NCBI GenBank assembly: GCA_001414325.1
Contig: LLKB01000001.1
Span: 1-64,000 of the forward strand
From: Butyribacter intestini
GTDB lineage: Bacteria > Bacillota > Clostridia > Lachnospirales > Lachnospiraceae
Length of the DNA: 64,000 nt
Direction: 5' to 3'
The notes under the pieces were generated by a model. The model was not told the DNA's origin. It saw only the letters and a list, made by a program, of their open reading frames with translations, and searched no databases. Below, one piece after another: positions 45,843 to 53,846 of the stretch. The translations under genes were made by a program, and so were the position numbers. Positions within the stretch are counted from its first letter, which is position 1. Each line of letters begins with the position of its first letter.

Positions 45843-45963
45843 AAATGTTTAGTGGAAGTCAAGAAAAACCGAAACAAAAATGTTTAATATTTTCTTTGCA
45901 ACCACTTGACAATAGCAAATATGTTTAGTAAAATAAATTACGAATTAAACAAATATGCTTAAT
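45843..45963. promoter_or_regulatory. Operator array of the XRE regulator with promoter
   Basis: Four direct repeats resembling AWATGTTTARt stand at 45843-45853, 45878-45888, 45919-45929 and 45953-45963, spaced 34-41 bases. TTGACA (45906-45911), 17-base spacer and TAAAAT (45929-45934) form a rightward promoter, and the third repeat lies between its -35 and -10 boxes. Confidence 0.6.
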
Positions 45964-46248
45964 GCGACAACTGAATGACCGTCCGAAAAGCCAAACCGCC
46001 AAGACCTCGTCGGAGCAAGTTCCGTATCGTTCGCTTGTGTGCAAGCACAAAAGCTCATTCGCTGCACTGCTCCTCCTCTTCCCCAAAAGTCTCCGACTTT
46101 TCGGGAACCCCTATACGAGCGAGCGCCTGATGTACTGCGGTGCATTGGGACAGCACAGCGCCTGCCGACAAGCAGGAGTGCCTGTTGGAACTTTAACACG
46201 GAGAAAGCGGCAAGCAAAAAATTATTTTAAGAAAGGAAGAAAAAGGAT
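45964..46248. other. GC-rich non-coding leader before xis
   Basis: The segment has no convincing gene; open frames cross it on both strands but lack ribosome sites. Its base composition and the phrases CGTCGGAGCAAGTTCCGTAT and GAGCGAGCGCCTGATG differ from the flanks. Several short inverted repeats suggest a structured RNA leader. RBS AAAGGAAGAAAAAGG for xis is at its end. Confidence 0.5.
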
Positions 46249-46437
46249 ATGGAAAACAGATTTATCCGAGCCGAAGATGTGGCTCAGGAACTAAACGTAT
46301 CAAAACCTTATGCATATAAACTCATCAGACAATTAAATGAGGAATTGAAAGCAAAGGGCTTTATTACGATTGCAGGGCGTGTAAATCGCCAGTATTTTTA
46401 CGAAAGGCTCTACGGAGCAGGAAAGGGGGAAATGTAA
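46249..46437 (+). CDS. xis: Excisionase-like helix-turn-helix protein
   Basis: A 62-residue protein: FIRAEDVAQELNVSKPYAYK and LIRQLNEELKAKG form a MerR/Xis-type helix-turn-helix, then a wing-like GRVNRQYFYERLYG. Directly followed (no gap) by the integrase gene, the usual place for an excisionase that steers recombination toward excision. Confidence 0.75.
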   Translation: MENRFIRAEDVAQELNVSKPYAYKLIRQLNEELKAKGFITIAGRVNRQYFYERLYGAGKGEM

Positions 46438-47529
46438 ATGCCGGTATTTAAGAATGAAGATAACGGTACTTGGTATGTGATGGCAAGGTATGTGAACTGG
46501 AAAGGGGAACGCAAGCAGAAATGCAAGCGTGGCTTTGCTACCAAACGAGAAGCACAGGAATGGGAAAGAATGTTCAAATTGCAGACTTCTTCAGACCTTG
46601 ATATGAGTTTTGAAGCCTTTACGGAGCTTTATATCAATGATGTGAAGAACCGTTTGAAGGAAAACACGTGGCTTACCAAAGAGCATATCATACGCACAAA
46701 GATACTTCCGTATTTCGGGAAACTGAAAATCAGCGAGATTTCCACAAAGGAGATTATTACTTGGCAGAATGAAATGCTTGCCTATCGTGATGAGAAGAAA
46801 AAGCCTTATTCACAGACGTATCTGAAAACGCTGCACAATCAGTTGTCCGCCATTTTCAATCACGCTGTCCGCTACTATGAACTGCGTTCCAATCCTGCGG
46901 CAAAGGTGGGAAATATGGGACGTGAGGAACACAAGGAAATGCTGTTCTGGACAAAGGAAGAATACAAGAAATTCTCTTTTGAGATGATGGACAAGCCTGT
47001 TTCCTTTTATGCGTTTGAAATGCTTTACTGGTGCGGTATCCGAGAGGGCGAGCTGTTAGCTTTGACTCCGGCAGATTTCAACTTTGATAAGGAAACAGTC
47101 ACAATCAATAAATCCTATCAGCGTTTGAAAGGGCAGGATGTGATTACTTCTCCGAAAACGAAAAAGAGCAACCGCACGATTAAAATGCCGAAGTTTCTGT
47201 GTGAGGAAATGAAAGAATATCTCGGTATGCTTTACGGATTGAAGAAGAAAGACCGTATCTTTACGGTGACGAAAAGCTATCTTCATCACGAGATGGACAG
47301 AGGGGCAAAGGCGGCAGGCGTGAAGCGTATCCGCATTCACGATCTCCGTCACAGCCACATTTCACTCTTGATTGATATGGGCTTTTCTGCGGTGGCGATT
47401 GCTGACCGAGTTGGTCACGAAAGTATTGATATTACTTATCAGTACGCACACCTCTTTCCGTCAAAGCAGATTGAGATGGCAGAAAAATTAGATGATTTAG
47501 GGAAAGGAGATTTTGAAAATGTCAGCTAA
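46438..47529 (+). CDS. int: Tyrosine recombinase (integrase)
   Basis: A 363-residue phage-type integrase. An AP2-like arm-binding domain (VMARYVNWKGERKQKCKRGF) and SAM-like core-binding domain (about 60-160) precede the catalytic domain. Catalytic residues are visible: Arg in GIREGELLAL, His and Arg in IHDLRHSH, His in DRVGHESID, and the Tyr in TYQYAHLFPS. It should act at the 14-bp repeat in guaA. Overlaps the next gene by 11 bases. Confidence 0.93.
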   Translation: MPVFKNEDNGTWYVMARYVNWKGERKQKCKRGFATKREAQEWERMFKLQTSSDLDMSFEAFTELYINDVKNRLKENTWLTKEHIIRTKILPYFGKLKISEISTKEIITWQNEMLAYRDEKKKPYSQTYLKTLHNQLSAIFNHAVRYYELRSNPAAKVGNMGREEHKEMLFWTKEEYKKFSFEMMDKPVSFYAFEMLYWCGIREGELLALTPADFNFDKETVTINKSYQRLKGQDVITSPKTKKSNRTIKMPKFLCEEMKEYLGMLYGLKKKDRIFTVTKSYLHHEMDRGAKAAGVKRIRIHDLRHSHISLLIDMGFSAVAIADRVGHESIDITYQYAHLFPSKQIEMAEKLDDLGKGDFENVS

Positions 47530-47854
47530 GAACAGAGATAACAAAAATCGTTGGAGGAATATCACAGTAGGGTTTCGAGTATCGCCCGAAGAAAACGAAC
47601 TCATTAACAGAGCTGTAGCTCTATCAGGATTGCCAAAACAGGAGTATTGTTACCGCCGTTGCTTAAATCAGGATGTGGTGGTACAGGGCAATCCGAGAGT
47701 GTATAAGGCGTTGAAAACGGAATTTGCCACAGTCCTTGCGGAACTGAAAAGGATTGAAGCAGGAAAAGGTGTGGATGATGAACTGCTGAGTGTAATAGAA
47801 CTGATTTCCATTATTCTCGGCGGTTTGAAAGGAGAGGATGCGAATGGAGAATAA
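47519..47854 (+). CDS. MobC-like relaxosome accessory protein
   Basis: A 111-residue protein with the MobC pattern: NITVGFRVSPEENELINRAV followed by ALSGLPKQEYCYRRCL, a ribbon-helix-helix DNA-binding unit helping the relaxase at oriT. ATG 47519 follows GGAAAGGAG; the preceding TTG at 47513 is also in frame. A distant relative stands at 58487. Confidence 0.78.
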   Translation: MSAKNRDNKNRWRNITVGFRVSPEENELINRAVALSGLPKQEYCYRRCLNQDVVVQGNPRVYKALKTEFATVLAELKRIEAGKGVDDELLSVIELISIILGGLKGEDANGE

Positions 47855-48998
47855 AAAAGAAATGACTATTCCAAATGTATCTGCGGCAACAGATGCGGAA
47901 CAGTCACTTTCCAAATGTACTGACAATAGTATAGTCAATCAGGATACGGATTTCAAGGGGTACGAGCAATCTTTTGAAGAAATGCAAAGGGAAATACTCA
48001 GACAGTTAGACCCTTCCTATCTGAAAACAGTATCAATGACAACGCTGTATGATACGGTGTTTGAGGTTCAGACACCACTTATCGACGGTCTGCTCCAAAG
48101 GGGAACTTACCTTTTCGTAGGTTCCCCGAAAGTGGGAAAGAGCTTTATGATGGCACAGCTTGCCTATCATATCAGCACAGGCACACCGCTTTGGGAGTAT
48201 AAGGTGCGTAAGGCAACGGTGCTTTATTTTGCCCTTGAAGATGATTACCCACGTTTGCAGAAGCGATTGTTTCAGATGTTCGGTGCAAAGGAGACAGGCA
48301 ATCTGTATTTCGCAACGGAATGTAAAACGGTCAATGGCGGACTGGAAGAACAGATAAGAGGGTTTATGAGGGAACACCCAGACACAGGCTTGATTATCAT
48401 AGACACCTTAAAGCGTGTGCGTGAAGCAGGCGGAGCAGATTACAGCTACGCAAGTGATTATGATGTTGTGGCAAGGCTGAAAGCGTTGGCAGACAGTTAC
48501 AAGGTTTCAATGCTTATTGTTCATCATACACGCAAACAAAAATCGGAAGATATATTCGATATGATTTCAGGCACGAATGGTCTGATGGGTGCGGCAGACG
48601 GTGCATTTGTTCTCAGTAAGGACAAGCGTACTTCCAACAATGCCACACTTGATGTTGCTGGCAGAGACCAGCAGGATATGAAAATCCATCTTGTAAGGGA
48701 CAGCGAGCGATTGGTGTGGAACTTTGCAAAATCGGAAACGGAGATGTGGAAAGAACCGCCCGAACCTCTGCTTGAGAAGATAGCGGATACGCTCTTTTCG
48801 GAAAGTGACAGATGGGAAGGAACTGCTTCGGAACTTTGCGAAAGGCTTGCGGTGGATATAAAGCCGAATGTACTTTCTTTAAGGCTCAGTATCAACGCAA
48901 GCAGGCTGTTTCGTGATTACGGTATCCGTTATCAGAACAGCCGCACACACGACGGAAGAAAGGTTTCACTTTGGAAAGAAACCGAGCAGACGGCGTGA
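47844..48998 (+). CDS. RecA-fold AAA ATPase (RepA/AAA_25 type)
   Basis: A 384-residue ATPase. Walker A GSPKVGKSF (near residue 90), Walker B LIIIDTLKRVR, and the SGTNGLMGAADGAFVLSKDK block match those of the gene at 32247, though an extra 60-residue N-terminal part is present. The C-terminal domain again resembles a winged helix. ATG 47844 fits GGAGAGG; ATG 47838 is an alternative. Likely replicative helicase of the element, next to a repeat-rich origin candidate. Confidence 0.8.
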   Translation: MENKKEMTIPNVSAATDAEQSLSKCTDNSIVNQDTDFKGYEQSFEEMQREILRQLDPSYLKTVSMTTLYDTVFEVQTPLIDGLLQRGTYLFVGSPKVGKSFMMAQLAYHISTGTPLWEYKVRKATVLYFALEDDYPRLQKRLFQMFGAKETGNLYFATECKTVNGGLEEQIRGFMREHPDTGLIIIDTLKRVREAGGADYSYASDYDVVARLKALADSYKVSMLIVHHTRKQKSEDIFDMISGTNGLMGAADGAFVLSKDKRTSNNATLDVAGRDQQDMKIHLVRDSERLVWNFAKSETEMWKEPPEPLLEKIADTLFSESDRWEGTASELCERLAVDIKPNVLSLRLSINASRLFRDYGIRYQNSRTHDGRKVSLWKETEQTA

Positions 48999-49003
48999 CA
49001 AAC

Positions 49004-49078
49004 GGTGTCAAAGGTGTCAATGTTTTTGAGAGCAGCACGCTGTGAAAAACATTGTCACCATCGTCACACTTTGACACC
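49004..49078. repeat. Inverted repeats after the AAA gene, candidate origin
   Basis: GGTGTCAAAG (49004-49013) pairs with CTTTGACACC (49069-49078), and TCAATGTTTTT (49017-49027) with AAAAACATTG (49045-49054). GTGTCA/GTCACC words recur. It occupies the same place, between AAA gene and relaxase, as the repeat array of the first element. Confidence 0.55.
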
Positions 49079-49161
49079 GGATAAAGTTTAGGGGAGTGTG
49101 CAGAGAGTGCCTTTTCAAAGGCGGCTCTTTGGTCTCGCCTGCTGGCTCGGTCGGTTCGCAG

Positions 49162-49184
49162 GCGTGTGTGCCACCGGCACACGC
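49162..49184. other. Candidate oriT hairpin of the second element
   Basis: GCGTGTGTGCC (49162-49172) pairs with GGCACACGC (49176-49184) around a short loop, and GTTACTTTTG/AAAAGTAAC (49269-49289) follows. It lies 150-170 bases before the relaxase start. The non-coding stretch 48999-49332 is otherwise GC-rich with no gene. Confidence 0.45.
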
Positions 49185-49332
49185 TCACCCCTCGGAGAGC
49201 CTTCGGAGAACGCAAAACCTGTTTACAGGTCGCATTTTTGATGGGTGTACCCGTCAAAAGTGCTTTTGCGTTACTTTTGACAAAAGTAACAAAACCTGAG
49301 AATGTTGAAATTTACAGATGGGAGATGAAAAA

Positions 49333-50493
49333 ATGCAGAGAACGATAAGTGCAATGGTCGGTAAAGGCTCGGTCAATCACAATAGCCGAAAGTTCCGAGC
49401 AGAAAATGTAGACGGAACTCGTACTCATCTCAATATCGACTACTGCAATGAAAATATAAAGACAGTTTATCACGAATTGTTTGATGAAGCATTGGAAAGA
49501 TACAATGCCAAGCAGATAAGGTCAGACCGAAAGATAAAAGATTATTATGAAAAAATCCGAAGTTCCAAGCAGGAAAAACCGTTCCACGAAATCATTTTAC
49601 AGGTGGGCGGTAAGGGAAATATGAACGCCGATACGGAAAACGGAGAACTGGCAAAGCAGATTTTAGATGAATACTATCAGGGTTTTCAGGAGCGAAATCC
49701 ACAGCTTCGGGTGTTCTCGGCTCATCTGCATATGGATGAAGCTACACCACATCTGCACATAGATTTTGTACCTTTTACCACAGGCAGCAAGCGTGGACTT
49801 GATACAAGAGTGTCACTAAAGCAGGCTCTTGCAACGCAAGGTTTTAAGGGCGGCAGTCGTGGCGATACGGAGTGGTCGCAATGGATACAGTCCGAAAAAG
49901 AACAGCTTGCGGCGGTGATGGAACGTTATGGGATTGAGTGGGAACATTTAGGCACACACGAAAAACATCTTTCTGTTTTGGATTATAAAAAGCAGGAAAG
50001 AGAAAAAGAAGTGGCGGCATTAGGTGCGAAAATCGAGCAGAAACAGATTGAATTTGATGTGTTGTCGGAACGAGTATTGAACTATGATAAGGCAAAAGAC
50101 GAGCTGTCAAATCTTGAAATAGAGCTTGATACTGCACCGAAATATCAGTTGCCAGAACCAGAGAAATTTATGACTGCAAAGGCATATAAAACCAAAATGG
50201 CAGAGCCGGTTGTAAGGAAATTGAAGCAACTTGTCAAAACGGTGCTTGCCCGCTGCTTTGAGGGGTGGGACAACTATCATAGGCTGAATACAGCGAATGC
50301 ACAGTTATACCGCACCAATCAGCGTTTGGAGAAAGTCAATGAAAGATTGACCGAAGAAAACAAAATCCTAAAAGCAGAAAATAAAGATTACAGCCTGCTC
50401 CGTAAGGTTTTTGGTCGCAAACAGATAGATGATTTGTTGGAGCAGGCAAGAACAGTTAAAGGTCGCAAGCGTGATAATACACGATCACGATAG
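49333..50493 (+). CDS. MobA/MobL-type relaxase
   Basis: A 386-residue relaxase. The metal-binding motif is in HLHMDEATPHLHIDFVPF (near residue 132). The N-terminal part ISAMVGKGSVNHNSRKF and the later EWEHLGTHEKHLSVLDYK block are of the plasmid MobA/L kind. A long coiled coil covers about 220-270 and 310-350 (NQRLEKVNERLTEENKILKA). ATG 49333 has GGAGAT 6 bases upstream; an ATG at 49318 overlaps that site. Replaces in function the MobV relaxase of the first element. Confidence 0.82.
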   Translation: MQRTISAMVGKGSVNHNSRKFRAENVDGTRTHLNIDYCNENIKTVYHELFDEALERYNAKQIRSDRKIKDYYEKIRSSKQEKPFHEIILQVGGKGNMNADTENGELAKQILDEYYQGFQERNPQLRVFSAHLHMDEATPHLHIDFVPFTTGSKRGLDTRVSLKQALATQGFKGGSRGDTEWSQWIQSEKEQLAAVMERYGIEWEHLGTHEKHLSVLDYKKQEREKEVAALGAKIEQKQIEFDVLSERVLNYDKAKDELSNLEIELDTAPKYQLPEPEKFMTAKAYKTKMAEPVVRKLKQLVKTVLARCFEGWDNYHRLNTANAQLYRTNQRLEKVNERLTEENKILKAENKDYSLLRKVFGRKQIDDLLEQARTVKGRKRDNTRSR

Positions 50494-50519
50494 ACAAAAA
50501 TCACAGGAGGAAAAGGAAA

Positions 50520-50897
50520 ATGACAAAGACAATTTTTGAAGAAATGGGCGGAACTTATAGACAGGTGGGTGATTATTTATTGCCGAACATCACAGTACCA
50601 GCCGAAGAAGAAATAGAGCCGATTGGTTTATGGGGGAAACGACATGCAAGGCATTTAAAGGAACACTATAAAGTGTTATATATGAACCTGCTGACAAGCG
50701 GAAAGCTGCATAGTTATCTTGCAGAAGTCGATAAGCAAGCAGAGGATATGTTTCTTCGACTGGTAAAGGAATATGCCGACAGACAAGATGTGACGGAACA
50801 ATTAAAGAAAGATAATCCCTACGAATGGATTGGAAGAATGAATAATATTCAGGCTTGTGTGAGGGAAGTTGTAGGAACGGAGTTGATTTACACATAA
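50520..50897 (+). CDS. tnpV: TnpV family transposon protein
   Basis: A 125-residue TnpV-like protein sharing FEEMGGTYRQVGDYLLPNIT, GLWGKRHARHLKEH, NLLTSGKLHSYLAEVDKQA and the NNIQACVREVV ending with the gene at 27129. RBS AGGAGGAAAAGG. The family is tied to mobilizable elements, with no proven role. Confidence 0.8.
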   Translation: MTKTIFEEMGGTYRQVGDYLLPNITVPAEEEIEPIGLWGKRHARHLKEHYKVLYMNLLTSGKLHSYLAEVDKQAEDMFLRLVKEYADRQDVTEQLKKDNPYEWIGRMNNIQACVREVVGTELIYT

Positions 50898-51042
50898 GCG
50901 TTTTACGGTATGGTGCTCCTGCGTTTGCTGGAGTGCTGTGGTTGTGGTTGTAAAGAGGTTGTGAAAGATTGAATTTCGTAATGGTTGGATGTATAATTAG
51001 GAAGTGAAAATTTTAATTTGCACTTCCATAAGGTGAAATGTA

Positions 51043-51071
51043 TTGACACAAAAAATACAGTATGATAGTAT
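51043..51071 (+). promoter_or_regulatory. Promoter of the ABC-F gene
   Basis: TTGACA (51043-51048), 17-base spacer, TAGTAT (51066-51071). A leader of about 270 bases follows. The segment 50898-51042 has no gene. Confidence 0.7.
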
Positions 51072-51115
51072 TGCCATTAGAAGAAAGAAAGGCACATTTT
51101 GTGTAAGGTGAGGAA

Positions 51116-51130
51116 ATGATTAATAGATAA
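51116..51130 (+). CDS. Four-residue leader peptide (MINR)
   Basis: ATG ATT AAT AGA TAA after AGGTGAGG. Very short leader peptides on which drug-stalled ribosomes pause are typical upstream of ABC-F resistance genes. The proof is only positional. Confidence 0.45.
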   Translation: MINR

Positions 51131-51263
51131 TTTGATTTAAGTAAGACACATATAGTTATTGAGCCTGTAGAGAATAGGTTTGTTTTGTGTACGCTTAAGT
51201 TGGATTATCGCAAGAGGCATTTCCTTTGTTTTCCTTTTGGAAAAGAAATAAGGGTCTATTTAG

Positions 51264-51301
51264 CGAGTCTATTTTTGCGTATGCAAAAAAGACTCGTTTT
51301 T
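51264..51301 (+). terminator. Attenuator terminator before the ABC-F gene
   Basis: CGAGTC (51264-51269) and TTTTTGC (51272-51278) pair with GCAAAAA (51283-51289) and GACTCG (51291-51296), followed by TTTTT. It ends about 50 bases before the ABC-F start, so transcription is probably aborted unless the leader refolds. Confidence 0.75.
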
Positions 51302-51350
51302 GTGTGTTCAAAATAATAATTGGCTCAGACTTCGAAAAGGAGAAACTTTA

Positions 51351-52895
51351 ATGTTGCAGATAAAAAAATTAAATTTAACACATAAAAAAGACCTGAGAAT
51401 AATTCTTAATGATTTCAACCTTGTGCTAAATGATGGAGATAAGGCAGTTATTATTGGAGAAGAGGGAAATGGGAAATCGACATTAATGAAGTGGATATAC
51501 AATCCGTCGCTTGTAGAAAACTATATAGAAGCAGATGGGGAAAGGATAATGGGACACGAACGTCTTGGTTATCTTCCGCAGGAGATGCTCGATGAAGATA
51601 AGGAAAAAACAATATACGAATATTTTTCTGAAGAGGAAATATTCTGGGAGAAAACGCCTAAAGAATTGTCTGTTATTGCGGGAAAATTTGGAATGAAAAA
51701 TGATTTTTTCTACAGTAACCAGACAATGGGTAGTCTTTCAGGAGGCGAAAAAGTCAAGACACAACTTATGAGGCTTTTCATTCGCGATGTTTCTGTGCTG
51801 TTGTTGGACGAACCTTCCAATGACATCGACATTGCGACGCTTACATTACTGGAAAAAATCATAAATGACTGGAAGCACATTGTGCTTTTTATTTCACACG
51901 ATGAAACGCTGATAGAGCGTACTGCCAACATGGTGATACATATCGAGCAGATTATACGAAAAACAAAGGCGAGATATACCGTGGCAAAGCTTCCCTATAG
52001 ACGCTATGTGGAAGAACGGCTTCATAAATTTGAAATCCAAAAACAGCGGGCACTGAGTGACCGTAGGGAGAAAAAGATTCGCGATGAAAAATATCAAAGA
52101 GTTATGCAGAGTGTACAAGGTGCATTAAGAAGTTGTACCAGACAAGCACCGTCTGTTGCCAAAAACTTAAAGGACAAAATGCATACGGTTAAGGCAATGG
52201 AACGAAGATTTGAAAAAGAAGATGAAAATATGACTCAGATGCCGGAACAGGAAGAAGCAATCTTTGTCAAATTAGGGGATGAAAACTCACACATTCCCGC
52301 AGGAAAAACGGTCATAGAATATGAACTTTCAAAGCTTGTGACTCCGGATGGCAAAAGAATTTTAGCAGAAGGAATTCATTTAAAAATAAAAGGTTCAGAA
52401 AAAATCTGTATGATAGGAGCCAACGGGGCAGGAAAAACGACTCTTCTAAAAAAGATAGCGGAAGAACTCCTAAATCGGAATGACATTAAAGCAGAATATA
52501 TGCCTCAAACTTATGAAGACCTGCTGGATTTGGATGTTACACCGGTTGATTACCTTGATAAAACAGGAGATAAAGAAGAGCGTACAAGAATTAGAACATA
52601 CCTTGGTTCACTTAAATACACACCAGATGAAATGGAGCATCCGATTCGGGAGTTATCAGGCGGACAAAAGGCGAAAGTGCTTCTCTTGAGGATGAGCTTA
52701 AGTGGTGCAAATGTTCTTATTCTGGATGAACCGACAAGAAATTTTTCACCATTGTCCGGTCCGGTAATAAGAAAAATGCTCCGAGAATTTCCGGGGGCTG
52801 TCATTAGCATTTCTCACGATAGAAAGTATATTGAAGAGGTGTGCGATAAAATATATCAGCTAAATCCTAATGGATTACAGCTAATTGGTGATTGA
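51351..52895 (+). CDS. ABC-F family ribosomal protection ATPase
   Basis: A 514-residue soluble protein with two ABC domains and no membrane part. Domain 1: Walker A GEEGNGKST (near residue 37), signature LSGGEKVK, Walker B LLLDEPSND. A charged linker of about 80 residues follows (residues 200-280). Domain 2: Walker A GANGAGKTT (near 355), signature LSGGQKAK, Walker B LILDEPTRN. Long-linker ABC-F proteins free the ribosome of lincosamide, pleuromutilin, streptogramin or macrolide drugs. AAGGAG precedes ATG 51351. Controlled by the attenuator upstream. The subfamily (Lsa/Vga/other) is not clear. Confidence 0.85.
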   Translation: MLQIKKLNLTHKKDLRIILNDFNLVLNDGDKAVIIGEEGNGKSTLMKWIYNPSLVENYIEADGERIMGHERLGYLPQEMLDEDKEKTIYEYFSEEEIFWEKTPKELSVIAGKFGMKNDFFYSNQTMGSLSGGEKVKTQLMRLFIRDVSVLLLDEPSNDIDIATLTLLEKIINDWKHIVLFISHDETLIERTANMVIHIEQIIRKTKARYTVAKLPYRRYVEERLHKFEIQKQRALSDRREKKIRDEKYQRVMQSVQGALRSCTRQAPSVAKNLKDKMHTVKAMERRFEKEDENMTQMPEQEEAIFVKLGDENSHIPAGKTVIEYELSKLVTPDGKRILAEGIHLKIKGSEKICMIGANGAGKTTLLKKIAEELLNRNDIKAEYMPQTYEDLLDLDVTPVDYLDKTGDKEERTRIRTYLGSLKYTPDEMEHPIRELSGGQKAKVLLLRMSLSGANVLILDEPTRNFSPLSGPVIRKMLREFPGAVISISHDRKYIEEVCDKIYQLNPNGLQLIGD

Positions 52896-52979
52896 TAACA
52901 AAAAGGATGAAAGACTGACAAATTTCAGGCTTTTAGTGAGTTGGAAAGCATACAAAGATTTGAATTTGGAGGATAGATT

Positions 52980-53477
52980 ATGGTACGTACAGAAGATGCA
53001 TGTGAAATTATAAAATATGCTTTGCAAAACGAAATTAAAGTATATTTAGATGGCGGATGGGGTGTTGATGCACTTCTTAAAAGAGAATCAAGAATACACA
53101 ATGATATTGATTTGTTTGTTGAACTGAAACATTATCATGATTATATTTATGTGATTAAGCAGCATGGATTTGAGGAAGTAAATACTGATTATACAACGGA
53201 TGGTCATACTGTCTGGAAAGATGATAAACAAAGAATCATTGATTTACATTGTTTTGAATTTACAGATGACGGAATTGTTTATGAGGGAGATATATTTCCA
53301 TCAAAAACTTTTTCCGGTATTGGAAAAGTTGGAGATATAACTGTTTCTTGTATTGAACCATTGAGTCAGGTAATGCTTCATTTGGGATATGAACACGATA
53401 AAAATGATGTGCATGATGTGATGCTGTTGTGTGAAACATTTCAAATAGCAATACCAGATGAATATAAGGAAAAGTAA
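52980..53477 (+). CDS. Lnu-like (LinA-type) nucleotidyltransferase
   Basis: A 165-residue enzyme with the nucleotidyltransferase motif YLDGGWGVDALL, then HNDIDLFVEL giving the DxD pair, as in lincosamide nucleotidyltransferase Lnu(A)/(C)-type and related PF10706 proteins. The later part (IIDLHCFEFTDDGIVYEGDI and a HLGYEH segment) is compatible. Next to an ABC-F gene this suggests lincosamide resistance, but the substrate is not shown. RBS TGGAGG. Last cargo gene before the right end. Confidence 0.72.
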   Translation: MVRTEDACEIIKYALQNEIKVYLDGGWGVDALLKRESRIHNDIDLFVELKHYHDYIYVIKQHGFEEVNTDYTTDGHTVWKDDKQRIIDLHCFEFTDDGIVYEGDIFPSKTFSGIGKVGDITVSCIEPLSQVMLHLGYEHDKNDVHDVMLLCETFQIAIPDEYKEK

Positions 53478-53577
53478 AATTTCAGTTTTGTGTTGAATCT
53501 CTAAGCAAAATAGCTTATAATTTGACATGCTACATATAGTTATTATCCACAGTTATCGAGTAGGTGTTATCAATGCC

Positions 53578-53595
53578 GATAACAAAATGATAACA
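53578..53595 (+). repeat. Inner end repeat, right copy
   Basis: GATAACAAAATGATAACA, one change from the copy at 45038. It lies 98 bases inside the right 14-bp repeat. GTTATCAA and GATAACA words recur around it. The rest of 53478-53846 has no gene. Confidence 0.5.
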
Positions 53596-53714
53596 TTAGC
53601 TCGTATAGGCAGGATAATATGGATATATCAAATAATCAAAAGAACGAGAAACATTACAGAGAATAATTCCTAAACAAAAAGCGTTAGTCTTTGTAGAGTT
53701 TGAATAACGGACAG

Positions 53715-53760
53715 AAATGCCGAAAGCCTGTATTCATGCGGGTTTCCGGCATTTGTTTTA
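53715..53760 (+). terminator. Probable original guaA terminator, displaced
   Basis: AAATGCCG-AAA (53715-53725) pairs with TTTCCGGCATTT (53743-53754), followed by GTTTT. It lies just after the right 14-bp repeat, where guaA's own 3' flank is expected once the element is removed. Confidence 0.7.
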
Positions 53761-53846
53761 TCAAATGGCTCTAGTTTGGCTCTATTTGTGGGGAGAGTAA
53801 TTGATGCAAATGTAATTATTCAGAAGAATGAAAAGGAAAAAATGAT

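Larger units (their letters stand above)
44964..53707 (+). mobile_element. guaA-integrated mobilizable element, tyrosine-integrase type
   Basis: The 14-bp repeat TAGAGTTTGAATAA occurs at the guaA end (44964-44977) and at 53694-53707, giving a body of 8.7 kb. Behind the right copy stands a hairpin (53715-53760) that looks like the native guaA terminator. An 18-bp direct repeat, GATAACAAATTGATAACA at 45038-45055 and the same with one change at 53578-53595, lies just inside each end and may bind the integrase arms. Modules: regulator, xis, int, mobC, AAA ATPase, repeat region, relaxase, tnpV, then ABC-F and Lnu-like cargo. No conjugation genes. Confidence 0.9.

Noticed and set aside
45962..46294. 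Frames on both strands upstream of xis
   Set aside because: No ribosome sites, biased composition and internal inverted repeats point to a structured non-coding leader.
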